Shown here: one piece after another, positions 16,447-24,969 of the stretch | Layout of the letters: every line of letters starts with the position of its first letter | How positions within the stretch are numbered: position 1 is the first letter of the stretch | Assembly: GCF_003626595.1 (NCBI RefSeq) | Contig: NZ_RBAK01000017.1 | Coordinates: forward strand, 1 to 64,000 | Reading direction: 5' to 3' | Length of the DNA: 64,000 nucleotides | Origin: Micromonospora endolithica | Lineage (GTDB): Bacteria; Actinomycetota; Actinomycetes; Mycobacteriales; Micromonosporaceae | The notes under the pieces: model-generated | Told to the model about the DNA's origin: nothing | Databases searched by the model: none | Seen by the model: the letters and a program-made list of their open reading frames with translations, nothing else | Position numbers and translations under genes: made by a program

Positions 16447-16482
16447 GGTGCCGGCGGGCGGTGTCAACCGCGCGCCGGCACC
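16447..16482. terminator. Hairpin between convergent genes
   Basis: Ten-bp arms GGTGCCGGCG/CGCCGGCACC with a 16-nt loop start 8 nt after the hydrolase stop and overlap the last codons of the convergent NmrA-like gene. Confidence 0.4.
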
Positions 16483-17258
16483 CGTGCGGCCAGGAACTCC
16501 TCCCAGGTGCGCCGGCCCACCGCGCCCCCGGGTGCCAGGTTCGCCCCGGCGCGCAGGGCGCGGGCCGCCGCCCCGGGCGGCCGGACCGGCAGCAGGAACC
16601 GACGCCGGCCGGTGGCGCGCAGGTAGCCGCGCACCACCTCGTCCATCCCGTACACGGTGGGACCGGCCAGGTCGGGCACCAGGCCGGCGGGCGGGCCCAG
16701 GGCCAGCTCGACGAGCCGGGCCGCCACCTCGGCGGCGTCCACCGGCTGGAACCGTAGCCCGGTCGGCACCGGCACCACGGGAAGCTTCGCCATGGCCCGC
16801 GCGGCGATCAGCAGCATGTCGTGGAACTGGGCGGCGCGCAGCGTCGTCCACGGCAGACCGGACCCGGCCACGACGGTCTCCGCCTCCCGCTTGGCCCCGA
16901 AGTAGCCGAACATCGCGCGGTCCACCCGACCGGTCATCGGAACCCGGTCGGCGCCGACGACGGAGATGTTCACGACGTGCCGGACGCCGGCCGGAACGGC
17001 CGCCGCGACCAGCGCGCGGGTCTTGTCACCGTCTCCCCTGGCGGAGCCGGCGCAGTGCACGACGGTGTCGACGCCGGCCACCGCGGCGTCGACACCGTCG
17101 CCACCGGCCAGGTCACCCACCACGTACGTGACGCCGGGCCGCGGCGGGCGGGCCTGCCGGCTGAGCACCCGCACCGGGAGACCCGCGTCGCGCAGCAGGG
17201 GCACGACGAGGCGTCCCAGCGTGCCGGTGCCACCGGTGACGAGAACGGGTGCGGTCAT
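16464..17258 (-). CDS. NmrA-like NAD(P)H-binding reductase
   Basis: A 264-residue atypical SDR. It starts MTAPVLVTGGTGTLGRLVV with the G-x-x-G-x-x-G dinucleotide site, then VTYVVGDLAGGDGVDAAVAGVDTVVHCAG, and lacks the YxxxK pair in its usual setting, as in NmrA/HSCARG-type proteins and complex I NDUFA9-like epimerases. It is divergent from an ECF41 sigma factor. In ECF41 loci the neighbour is typically a carboxymuconolactone decarboxylase, oxidoreductase or epimerase, so this reductase is the likely sigma target. The catalytic substrate is unknown. Confidence 0.85.
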   Translation of the reverse strand: MTAPVLVTGGTGTLGRLVVPLLRDAGLPVRVLSRQARPPRPGVTYVVGDLAGGDGVDAAVAGVDTVVHCAGSARGDGDKTRALVAAAVPAGVRHVVNISVVGADRVPMTGRVDRAMFGYFGAKREAETVVAGSGLPWTTLRAAQFHDMLLIAARAMAKLPVVPVPTGLRFQPVDAAEVAARLVELALGPPAGLVPDLAGPTVYGMDEVVRGYLRATGRRRFLLPVRPPGAAARALRAGANLAPGGAVGRRTWEEFLAARVPARG

Positions 17259-17298
17259 GGGCTTCTCCCCTGGGTACGGTGCGCGAGGACGGTCCTCC

Positions 17299-17325
17299 GG
17301 TCACATCGACCCGCCCGGGCGGGTC
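17299..17325 (+). promoter_or_regulatory. Candidate ECF41-type promoter
   Basis: GGTCACA, 16 nt, then GGTC resembles the ECF41 consensus (TGTCACA, 16 nt, CGTC) with two mismatches, and lies just upstream of the ECF41 gene. On the opposite strand TGTCACG occurs at about 17351-17357 with GTTC at the right spacing, pointing at the NmrA-like gene. Both are tentative. Confidence 0.35.
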
Positions 17326-17362
17326 TACCGCGATGAACCCCGGCGGGAAGGGAACGTGACAC

Positions 17363-18265
17363 GTGGACGAGCGGGACTGGCTGACGGACCGGTTCGAGGA
17401 GCACCGGCCCCGGCTGCGGGGGGTGGCCTACCGGATGCTCGGCTCGGCCAGCGAGGCCGACGACGCGGTGCAGGACGCCTGGCTGCGGGTCAGTCGCGCG
17501 GACACCTCCGGGGTGGACAACCTCGGCGCGTGGCTGACCACCGTGGTCGGGCGGATCTGCCTGAACATGCTGCGCGCGCGCCGGCAGCGCCGCGAGGACC
17601 CGCTGGACGTACGGCTGCCCGACCCGGTCGTCGAGCCCGAGCCCGGAGCCGACCCGGAGCGGCAGGCGGTGCTCGCCGACTCGGTCGGGTTGGCGCTGCT
17701 GGTGGTGCTGGAGACGCTGACCCCGGCGGAGCGGCTCGCGTTCGTCCTGCACGACATGTTCGCCGTGCCGTTCGACGAGATCGCCCCGATGATCGACCGT
17801 ACGCCGACCGCCGCGCGGCAGCTGGCCAGCCGGGCCCGTCGCCGCGTACGCGGCCAGGCACCGGCCCCGGACGCGGACCTCGCCCGGCAGCGTGCGGTGG
17901 TGGACGCGTTCCTCGCCGCCGCCCGCGACGGCGACATCGAGGCGCTGGTGGTGGTGCTCGACCCGGACGCGGTGCTGCGCTCCGACGGCGGCGCCACCCG
18001 GGCCCGGCACACCGTGGTGCTGACCGGCGCCCGTACCGTCGCCGGTCAGGCGGTGACCTTCGGCCGGTTGTTCCCGTACGCCCGGCCGGCGCTGGTCAAC
18101 GGGGCGGCCGGGGTCGTGGTGGTGGCCGATGGGCGTCCGCTGTCGGTCATGGGCTTCACCGTCAGCGGCGGTCGGGTCGCCGCGATCGACGTGCTGACCG
18201 ACCCCGAGCGGCTGCGCCGGCTGGACCTGGCCGGTCTCGACGGCCGACCGGGCGGGGCGTGTTAG
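17363..18265 (+). CDS. ECF41-type RNA polymerase sigma factor with SnoaL-like tail
   Basis: A 300-residue extracytoplasmic-function sigma factor. Residues 10-80 are region 2 (YRMLGSASEADDAVQDAWLR), and 110-160 are region 4 with LTPAERLAFVLHDMFAVPFDEIA and TAARQLASRARRR. The last 120 residues form a fused NTF2/SnoaL-like domain. ECF41 proteins keep DGGGK and NPDKL motifs there; SDGGATRAR and LTDPERLRRL stand in equivalent places. In this group the tail, not a separate anti-sigma, controls activity. GTG start with upstream GGGAAGGGAA. Target inferred: the divergent NmrA-like gene and itself. Confidence 0.88.
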   Translation: MDERDWLTDRFEEHRPRLRGVAYRMLGSASEADDAVQDAWLRVSRADTSGVDNLGAWLTTVVGRICLNMLRARRQRREDPLDVRLPDPVVEPEPGADPERQAVLADSVGLALLVVLETLTPAERLAFVLHDMFAVPFDEIAPMIDRTPTAARQLASRARRRVRGQAPAPDADLARQRAVVDAFLAAARDGDIEALVVVLDPDAVLRSDGGATRARHTVVLTGARTVAGQAVTFGRLFPYARPALVNGAAGVVVVADGRPLSVMGFTVSGGRVAAIDVLTDPERLRRLDLAGLDGRPGGAC

Positions 18266-18276
18266 CGTCGGCGCCC

Positions 18277-18642
18277 GTGGTGGACGAGATCTACGTCGGC
18301 AACGCGGACATCGACGCCGCCGGTGACGCGGGCTGGTTGCTGGGGCACTTCAAGGCGCCGGGGGACCCGCGGCACAGCACCGACGTCGAGATCAAGTGGG
18401 GCGTGCACCCGGCCGGTGACCGGCGGGCGCGCTGGGTCAGCGGTGAGCGGCGTACCGCGCTGCTGATCCTGGTCAGTGGGCGTTTCCGGGTCGAGCTGCC
18501 CGGCCGGGACGTGGTGCTGGCCCGGCGCGGTGACTACGTCGTCTGGGGCCACGGCGTCGACCACTCGTGGTACGCCGAGGAGGAGTCCGTGGTGCTGACC
18601 GTGCGCTGGCCGTCCGTGCCCGGTTACGCCGTCACCGGCTGA
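18277..18642 (+). CDS. Cupin-like small protein
   Basis: A 121-residue single-domain protein starting at one of two adjacent GTG codons, 11 nt after the sigma-factor stop, so probably co-transcribed. It reads VDEIYVGNADIDAAGDAGWLLGHF, then ALLILVSGRFRVELPGRDVVLARRGDYVVWGHGVDHSW, a cupin-style beta-barrel with a GxxxxHxW-like end. Homologues are frequently mis-annotated as signal peptidase I, which this is not: there is no membrane segment or Ser-Lys dyad. Ligand and function are unknown. Confidence 0.7.
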   Translation: MVDEIYVGNADIDAAGDAGWLLGHFKAPGDPRHSTDVEIKWGVHPAGDRRARWVSGERRTALLILVSGRFRVELPGRDVVLARRGDYVVWGHGVDHSWYAEEESVVLTVRWPSVPGYAVTG

Positions 18643-18668
18643 GCGGCGACCCGGGGCGGTCGGCGGTG

Positions 18669-18745
18669 GTGATCGTGCTCGATCGTGGAAGTAGTGGCCT
18701 CGCGGGGCGCGCGAGGCCACTACTTCACTGTTCGAGCGTGATCAC
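18669..18745. terminator. Long two-part bidirectional hairpin
   Basis: The core stem is 17 bp perfect (GAAGTAGTGGCCTCGCG and its complement, 18688-18704 / 18710-18726) with a 5-nt loop. An outer stem, GTGATCGTGCTCGA against TCGAGCGTGATCAC, pairs fully if two G-U wobbles are allowed. It separates the convergent cupin and GH9 genes and reaches into the GH9 stop codon. Confidence 0.8.
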
Positions 18746-21348
18746 GAGGACGTGCAGGCCCCGCCGTTGAGCGTGACCAGGCCGGGTGCCGGGTTGGCGC
18801 CGCCGGCCGTGGTGCCGTTGAAGCCGAACGACACCGAGCCGCCCGGCTTGATCTTCGCGTTCCACGGGAGGTTCTTCACCGACACCGTCGCGCCGGACTG
18901 GGTCGCCGTCGCCGACCAGGCGTTGGTGACCTTCTGGTCGCCGGTGAAGGCGAACCGCAGGGTCCAGCCGTCGACCGCGGTGGTGCCGGTGTTGCGGACG
19001 GTGACGCCGGTGGTGAAGCCGCCCGGCCAGCTGCCGTGGTTGGTGTAGGTCACCTTGCACGTCGGGGCCGGCACCGCGCCCGCGTCGCCCTGGTCGGCCA
19101 GGAACGAGGCGATCCAGGTCAGCGCCGAGTTCCAGTTGATCGCGACCTCGTTGGTGGCGTACGAGTTGATGTCGTCGACGTAGCAGAACATCGGTTCGCA
19201 GCCGGCCAGCAGCTGCTGGGCGAACGGGTCCTGGAGGGCGGCGTTCGGGCCACCGGCCAGCGAGCCGGCGGGCGGCTTGGGCAGGTTCGGGTCGAGCTGG
19301 TTGGCGAAGATCCGGCTGTGCTGGTTCTCCGCCGCGTGCTCGCCCCACCCGGTGACGTACGAGATGTTCAGCGCGTTGCGGCCGAGGATGTAGTCCATCG
19401 CCTGCACCGCGCCGTCCCGGTACCGCGCGTCGCCGGTCAGGTCGAACGCGGTGGCCAGCACGACCGCGTTGTTGATCACGTTGCTGTTGCCGCCCCAGAA
19501 GTAGCTGCCGGCGTCACCGGGCATCGGCAGCCCGTACGCCTGCCCGGCCAGCTCGGCCAGGTAGTCGTCGGCGGCCGTGGTCACCGAGGCGCGCACCCGG
19601 GTCAGCTCGGCGGCGGGCAGCCCGTTCGGCACGGTGGCCAGGTCGAGGCGGCCCAGCGCCGCGACGCCCTGCCAGCCGAAGCCGCGCGGGTCGAACACGT
19701 CCCCGGTGTGGTGCGGCGACGCGGACAGGTCGGTCAGGTAGGTCGCCGCGCCGGTGGTCAGGTACAGCTCGACCGCCGCCCAGTAGAACTCGTCGGTGAC
19801 GTTCGTGTCGTCGTACGCGCCGCCGCCGGTGCTGTCGGCCGGGCTGGCGTACCGCTCCGGGTTGGCCTTGGCCGCCGCGTACGCCGTCTTCGCCGCGGTG
19901 CCGCAGCGGGTGGCGAAGGCGGTGTCGTACGGGGCGAACAGCCGCGCGCACTGGGCGGCCACGGCGGCCAGGTTCAGCGTCGCGGCGGTGGACGGCGGGT
20001 GCAGCTCGCGCGGCTGCGGGTCGTCCTGGGGTTGCAGCGGCAGCCCGGTCCACTGCCGGTCGTGGATCTTGTGGTGGGCCATCCCGGCGAGGGGCTCGCC
20101 GGCCGGCACCTGCATGCGCAGCAGGAACTCCAGCTCCCAGCGGGCCTCGTCGAGGATGTCCGGGGTGCCGTTGCCGCGCTCGGGCACCCGCAGGGTGCTG
20201 TCGCCCAGCGCCGCGCCGCCGTCCGCGGTGGCCGCGGTCTTGGTCCGCTCGAAGGTGCTCAGCAGCTGGTAGGTGGCGATGCCGCCGTTGACGACGTACT
20301 TGCCGTGGTCACCGGCGTCGTACCAGCCGCCGCGCACGTCCAGCGAGTAGTCGCAGACGCCGGGCTGGCAGGGCACCTCGGTGTCACCCTGGTTGGGGGC
20401 CACGCCGAGGTGGCCGGCCGGGCGGGCGTACTCCTCGCCGATCAGGTCGCCGTCGATGGCGATGCCGCTGCGCTGGGCGTAGAAGAACTGCACCGCGTCG
20501 GAGCGCAACTGCTCGTAGAGGGTGCCGGAGACGTCGAACGGGTGGCTGGTCTCGCCGTCGGCGACCAGGGTCAGCCCGGCGGCCGGGGTGCGGTACGACG
20601 AGAAGTCGATCGAGTGGACGTTCTGCCCGGAGGCGGGGTCCTCGCCGCGCGGTGTGCTGGTGCCGCTGGCCACCACGTCGCCGTCGGCGGAGCGTAGCTG
20701 CCACGGCAGCGCCTCGGTCGCCTCGGTGACGACGGTGGCGTTCTTCGGTCCGCCGGGCAGGTAGCCGACCTGGTTGACCCGGACCCGGGGGCCGGTGTCC
20801 GGGACGTACGGCTCCGGCGGGTCGCCGCCGCGCAGCGACACGTCGTCCAGGCACACGGTCTGCTCGTCGGCGCTCCCGCCGACCTGGAAGATCAGCTGGG
20901 CGCTCGGGTTGTCGTCCGGCACGGTGAAGGTCTGCTCGACCCGCTGGGCGGTGCCGGTGGCGGCCGCGTCCACGGTGGCGTAGGAGGTGTAGGGGGCGCT
21001 GCCCAGTTGCAGGACGGCCTTGACGGCGGTGCCGGGGGTGGCGGAGACGTCGAAGCCGAGCGTGTACTCGGCGCCGGCGACCAGCGGCACGCCGTCCTGG
21101 CCGATGCCGGCGTCCCACGGGTTGGCCAGGCCGGCGGGGACGGTCGCGCAGAGCCGGCCGTCGGTGACGGCGAGCGGGCCGGTGCCGTACGAGAACCAGG
21201 GGGCGACCCCTTCGCTGAAGTCGCCGTTGTCGATCTGCTCGGGGGCGTCGGGGGGCGGCTCGGCGTACGCGGTGCCGGCGCTGGCGCCGGTCAGGGCGAC
21301 GGCGGCCGCCGCGGCGAACACCGCGAGGCGGCGTCGGGATGACGTCAC
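18742..21348 (-). CDS. Secreted GH9 cellulase with CBM4/9-like, Ig-like and CBM2 modules
   Basis: An 868-residue secreted endoglucanase. Residues 1-29 are a signal peptide ending AYA. About 35-175 form a CBM4/9-type sandwich (NGDFSEGVAPWFSYGTG). About 187-275 form the CelD_N Ig-like domain (RVRVNQVGYLPGGPK). About 285-750 form the GH9 barrel, with DAGDHGKYV (catalytic Asp region), signature YVTGWGEHAAENQHSR and the acid Glu in DDINSYATNEVAINWN. About 768-868 form a CBM2 with paired Cys and conserved Trp (SWPGGFTTGVTVRNTG). It hydrolyses beta-1,4-glucan at the cell exterior. A perfect CebR-type palindrome lies 54-67 nt upstream, implying release from repression by cello-oligosaccharides. A second CBM2 cellulase of family GH6 is 14 kb away. 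Confidence 0.93.
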   Translation of the reverse strand: MTSSRRRLAVFAAAAAVALTGASAGTAYAEPPPDAPEQIDNGDFSEGVAPWFSYGTGPLAVTDGRLCATVPAGLANPWDAGIGQDGVPLVAGAEYTLGFDVSATPGTAVKAVLQLGSAPYTSYATVDAAATGTAQRVEQTFTVPDDNPSAQLIFQVGGSADEQTVCLDDVSLRGGDPPEPYVPDTGPRVRVNQVGYLPGGPKNATVVTEATEALPWQLRSADGDVVASGTSTPRGEDPASGQNVHSIDFSSYRTPAAGLTLVADGETSHPFDVSGTLYEQLRSDAVQFFYAQRSGIAIDGDLIGEEYARPAGHLGVAPNQGDTEVPCQPGVCDYSLDVRGGWYDAGDHGKYVVNGGIATYQLLSTFERTKTAATADGGAALGDSTLRVPERGNGTPDILDEARWELEFLLRMQVPAGEPLAGMAHHKIHDRQWTGLPLQPQDDPQPRELHPPSTAATLNLAAVAAQCARLFAPYDTAFATRCGTAAKTAYAAAKANPERYASPADSTGGGAYDDTNVTDEFYWAAVELYLTTGAATYLTDLSASPHHTGDVFDPRGFGWQGVAALGRLDLATVPNGLPAAELTRVRASVTTAADDYLAELAGQAYGLPMPGDAGSYFWGGNSNVINNAVVLATAFDLTGDARYRDGAVQAMDYILGRNALNISYVTGWGEHAAENQHSRIFANQLDPNLPKPPAGSLAGGPNAALQDPFAQQLLAGCEPMFCYVDDINSYATNEVAINWNSALTWIASFLADQGDAGAVPAPTCKVTYTNHGSWPGGFTTGVTVRNTGTTAVDGWTLRFAFTGDQKVTNAWSATATQSGATVSVKNLPWNAKIKPGGSVSFGFNGTTAGGANPAPGLVTLNGGACTSS

Positions 21349-21401
21349 GGGTCTTCCTTCCGGGGACGGGCGGGGTGAGGCAGCTGGTGGGGGACGAAAA
21401 G

Positions 21402-21415
21402 TGGGAGCGCTCCCA
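21402..21415. promoter_or_regulatory. CebR operator upstream of GH9 cellulase
   Basis: TGGGAGCGCTCCCA is a perfect 14-bp palindrome identical to the CebR box of Streptomyces and Thermobifida (CelR). LacI-type repressor binding here would control the GH9 gene; the repressor gene is not in the window. Confidence 0.9.
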
Positions 21416-21570
21416 ATCGTCGTCCCGATGTTTCCAGTGCTCCGGTACCTCTGTCAATCGACCACGCCTGATGAATCGCCGAGCGGTGCACAGTGAGATT
21501 CGCCGCGCCGGACCCGCTCGGTCGTGATCTCCTAGAGACAAGTGAACCTTCGCCTGGCAGGCTGCCTCCC

Positions 21571-22296
21571 ATGACCCTGAAGCTGCGTTCCGTGGGAGCG
21601 AGCGACCGTGGGCTGATCCGCAGTGGCAACCAGGACGCCCTGCACGCCGGCACCTGGCTCGTGGCCGTCGCCGACGGCATGGGTGGGATGGCGGCCGGCG
21701 ACCTGGCCAGCGCCATCGCGATCGAGGCGGTCGGTCCGCTGGACGTGGAGACCCCGGAGGACGCCCTCGTCGCCGCGTTGCAAGGCGCCATCCACCAGGC
21801 CACCGCCCGGATCCGGCAGGCGGTCGCGGAGGATCCGGAGCGGCAGGGCATGGGCACCACGCTGACCGCCCTGCTCTTCGCCCGCACCGGCAGCTGCCTG
21901 GCCCTGGCCCACGTCGGCGACTCCCGCGCCTACCTCTTCCGCGGTGGCGTGCTCAAGCAGGTGACCCGGGACGACACCTTCGTGCAGATGCTCGTCGACC
22001 AGGGCGTGATCACCCCGGACCAGGCCAGCAGCCACCCCCGGCGGGCCGTGGTCACCCAGGCGTTGCAGGGCGAGAAGGTCGACCCCACCTACGCCACCAT
22101 GGTCCCCCGGGCCGGCGACCGCTGGCTGCTGTGCAGCGACGGGCTGTCCAACGTCGTCCGCCCGGACACGCTCACCGAGGTGCTCGCCGAGCACCCGGAC
22201 GCCGGCGAGTGCGTCCGGCGGCTCATCGACCTGGCGCTGCGCGCCGGCGGTCCGGACAACATCACCGTCGCCGTCGCCGACGTGGTGCAGGAGTGA
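21571..22296 (+). CDS. PP2C-family serine/threonine protein phosphatase
   Basis: A 241-residue soluble PPM/PP2C phosphatase. Metal-binding motifs are all present: RSGNQDAL (motif 1), VADGMGGMAAGDLAS (motif 2), HVGDSRAYLFRGG and LKQVTRDDTFVQMLVDQG, LLCSDGLSN, and GGPDNITVAVADV at the end. It resembles the catalytic part of PstP/Stp phosphatases but lacks the membrane anchor and extracellular tail of the cell-division locus enzyme. It could reverse Ser/Thr kinase signalling or act on an anti-sigma antagonist. No kinase gene is adjacent. The internal ATG was chosen because the domain starts there. Confidence 0.9.
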   Translation: MTLKLRSVGASDRGLIRSGNQDALHAGTWLVAVADGMGGMAAGDLASAIAIEAVGPLDVETPEDALVAALQGAIHQATARIRQAVAEDPERQGMGTTLTALLFARTGSCLALAHVGDSRAYLFRGGVLKQVTRDDTFVQMLVDQGVITPDQASSHPRRAVVTQALQGEKVDPTYATMVPRAGDRWLLCSDGLSNVVRPDTLTEVLAEHPDAGECVRRLIDLALRAGGPDNITVAVADVVQE

Positions 22297-22306
22297 CCCG
22301 ACGTCC

Positions 22307-24898
22307 TCAGCGCCGCCGCGCGGTGGTGTGCCGGGTCGGCACCGCGTCGGTCGGGTCCTCCGGCCACGGGTGGCGCGGGTAGCGTCCCCGCAGCTCGGCG
22401 CGGACCTGCCGGTACCCGCCCTGCCAGAACGACGCCAGGTCGGCGGTCACCGCGACCGGACGGCCGGCGGGGGAGAGCAGGTGCAGCAGCACCGGCACCC
22501 GGCCGTCGGCGATCCGGGGCGCGTCGCGCCAGCCGAACGTCTCCTGGAGCTTCACCGCCAGCACCGGCGCCGCCGGGTCCGCGTAGTCCAGGCGTACCCG
22601 TGAGCCGCTGGGCACGGTGATCCGCTCCGGCGCCAGTTCGTCCAGGCGGGCCGCCGCCGGCCACGGCAGCAGCCGGCGCAGCGCCGCGGCCACGTCCACC
22701 CGGGCCAGGTCGGCCCGGCGCCGGGCGGTCGCCAGCTCCGGGCCCAACCAGACCGGTGCCGCGTCGACCAGCGCCGCGTCGTCCACGTCCGGCCACCCGT
22801 CGCCCAGCGCCCGCCGGCAGAACGCCAACCGCTCGCGCAGCCCGCGCGCCGCCGGGGTCCAGGTCAGCAACCCCGGGCCGGTACGCCGCAGCCCCTCCAG
22901 CAGCGCCGCCGCCACCTCGCCCGGAGCCGGTCGCAGCGGACGCTCGACCAGGCCGACCGCCCCGAGCAGCACCACCTCCCGGGCCACCACGTCGGCGCCG
23001 GACCAGGTCACCTCGCGTACCTCCCGCAGCAGTGACGCGCCCGCCTCCCGCGCGGTCGCCTCGTCGACCGGCGCGGCCAGCCGGATCCGGGCGGCCGGCG
23101 CACCGGGCGTGCGGTCGGCCACCGCGACGGCCAGCCAGTCGGCGCCCGCCAGCCCGGACCCCGGCGCCAGCTCCGCGGCGGTCCCACCACTCATCAGGTA
23201 CGCCGAACCGCCGGACCGGCGCACCCGGGCCAGCCGCTCCGGGTACGCCAGACCGACCAGCAGCCCGGCGGCCAACTCGTCGGTCAACCGCCCTGGGCTC
23301 CCGGCCGGTCCTCCGCCGCTCCGGCCGCCGTCAGCAGGTGTGCCGCCACCCGTGGCGCCGGTGGGTGGCGGGCGGTCCCGGGGCATGGCGGCGCGCAGCC
23401 GGCGTACCTCCGCTCGCCACCGGGCCGTGGCCGCGGCGTCGGTGCCCGCGCGGAGGCGGCGCCAGGCGGCGGCGAGGTCGTCGCCCGGGCCGGTGACGCC
23501 GTCCTCGGCCAGCAGCGCGACCACCTCGGCGGCCCGGTCCGCACCGATCCGGTCGGCGCCGTCGAGCAGGGCGCGGGCCAGCCGCGGATGGGCCCCGGCG
23601 GCGGCCACCGCCCGGCCCCGGTCGGTGATCCGGCCGTCGACGTCCACCGCGCCGATCGCGCGCAGCGTCTCCCGGGCCACCGTCATCGACGCCGCCGGAG
23701 GCGGGTCGGGCAGCGCGAGCCCGGTGCCGTCCGGTGCCCCCCAGGCGGCCAGGTCGAGCGCGAAACCGGTCAGGTCGGCGGTGGCGATCTCCGGCTCCGG
23801 TTGGGCGGGCAGCCGCTCGTGGACGGCGGGGGTCCAGCACCGGTAGACCGACCCGGGCGCCTCCCGACCGGCCCGCCCGGCCCGCTGGGTGGCCGCCGCG
23901 CGGGACACCGGCACGGTCACCAGCGCGCCCAACCCGCGGGCCAGGTCCACCCGGGGCACCCGGGAGAGCCCGGCGTCCACCACCACCCGTACGCCCGGCA
24001 CCGTCAGGCTGCTCTCCGCCACCGCGGTCGCCAGGACGACCCGGCGCCGGTCGGCCGGGCGCAGCACCGCGTCCTGCTCGGCACCCCGCTGCCGTCCGTG
24101 CAGCGGCAGGACCGCCACCTCGGCGCGCAGGTCGGCCAGCCGGGCGGCGACCACGGCGATCTCCCGGGCGCCGGGTAGGAAGACCAGGACGTCGCCGTCG
24201 CACTCGCGCAGCGCCCGGCGGACGGTGTCCGCGACGTGCCGGAGCAGTCCGGCGTCGACCGGGCCGCCCGCCGGGGCGGCGACCGGCCGGGGCGGCGGGG
24301 CCCACACCCGGGTCACCGGGTGCAGCGCGGAGGACGCCCGGACCACCGGCGCGGGTGGTCCGTCCCCGCCGAGCAGGGCCGCGAACCGGTCCGCCTGCGG
24401 CGTGGCGGACATCGCCAGCAGCCACAGGTCGGGGCGCAGCGCCGACCTGGCCTCCACCGCGAAGGCGAGCGCGAGATCGGCGTCGAGGTGGCGTTCGTGA
24501 CACTCGTCCAGCAGTACCGCGCCGACGTCGCCCAGCTCCGGGTCGTGGTGCAGCCGGCGTACCAGCAGACCGGTGGTGACCACCTCGATCCGGGTGCGCG
24601 GGCCGACCCGTCGTTCGCCGCGGACGGCGTACCCGACGCGTTCCCCCACCCGCTCGCCCAGCAGCGCGGCCATCCGGTGCGCGGCGGCCCGGGCCGCGAT
24701 CCGGCGTGGCTGCGCGACCAGCACCCGGCCGGTCACCTCGTCGGCCACCGCCAGCGGGGCGAGCGTGGTCTTGCCGGTGCCCGGCGGCGCCACCAGAACC
24801 CCCGCGCCCGCCGTCCGCAGCGCCGCCACCAGCGCCGGCAGCGCGGGGCGGACGGGCAGGTCGAGAGTGACGTCGGAGAGCACGGCCCAGTCTCGCAC
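22307..24898 (-). CDS. hrpB: ATP-dependent helicase HrpB
   Basis: An 863-residue DExH-box helicase of the HrpB family. Walker A APPGTGKTTLAPLA near residue 40, the DECH box in LLDECHERHLDADL, motif III LLAMSATPQADRFA, ATAVAESSLTVPGV, and the Q-R-A-G-R-A-G-R motif VI follow in order. The C-terminal half carries the HrpB-specific region (RITVPSGSRVRLDYADP, LHLLSPAGRPVAVTADLASFW) ending in the YPRHPWPEDP motif. Length is normal for the family. The biological role of HrpB is poorly defined; RNA remodelling is presumed. It converges on the PP2C gene with a 10-nt gap. Confidence 0.93.
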   Translation of the reverse strand: MRDWAVLSDVTLDLPVRPALPALVAALRTAGAGVLVAPPGTGKTTLAPLAVADEVTGRVLVAQPRRIAARAAAHRMAALLGERVGERVGYAVRGERRVGPRTRIEVVTTGLLVRRLHHDPELGDVGAVLLDECHERHLDADLALAFAVEARSALRPDLWLLAMSATPQADRFAALLGGDGPPAPVVRASSALHPVTRVWAPPPRPVAAPAGGPVDAGLLRHVADTVRRALRECDGDVLVFLPGAREIAVVAARLADLRAEVAVLPLHGRQRGAEQDAVLRPADRRRVVLATAVAESSLTVPGVRVVVDAGLSRVPRVDLARGLGALVTVPVSRAAATQRAGRAGREAPGSVYRCWTPAVHERLPAQPEPEIATADLTGFALDLAAWGAPDGTGLALPDPPPAASMTVARETLRAIGAVDVDGRITDRGRAVAAAGAHPRLARALLDGADRIGADRAAEVVALLAEDGVTGPGDDLAAAWRRLRAGTDAAATARWRAEVRRLRAAMPRDRPPPTGATGGGTPADGGRSGGGPAGSPGRLTDELAAGLLVGLAYPERLARVRRSGGSAYLMSGGTAAELAPGSGLAGADWLAVAVADRTPGAPAARIRLAAPVDEATAREAGASLLREVREVTWSGADVVAREVVLLGAVGLVERPLRPAPGEVAAALLEGLRRTGPGLLTWTPAARGLRERLAFCRRALGDGWPDVDDAALVDAAPVWLGPELATARRRADLARVDVAAALRRLLPWPAAARLDELAPERITVPSGSRVRLDYADPAAPVLAVKLQETFGWRDAPRIADGRVPVLLHLLSPAGRPVAVTADLASFWQGGYRQVRAELRGRYPRHPWPEDPTDAVPTRHTTARRR

Positions 24899-24923
24899 CG
24901 CCCCGGCCCGGGTGTGGAACGGC

Positions 24924-24954
24924 GACGGCCGGGTCCCGTCGGGACCCGGCCGTC
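24924..24954. terminator. Hairpin after the sigma factor gene
   Basis: A 14-bp perfect stem (GACGGCCGGGTCCC / GGGACCCGGCCGTC) with a 3-nt loop begins 16 nt past the sigma-factor stop on the minus strand. Confidence 0.7.
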
Positions 24955-24969
24955 GTTCGTCGCGGGGGA

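Noticed and set aside
18277..18642. Signal peptidase I
   Set aside because: A name I recall attached to homologues, but there is no membrane anchor or Ser-Lys dyad; the sequence is a small cupin-like barrel.
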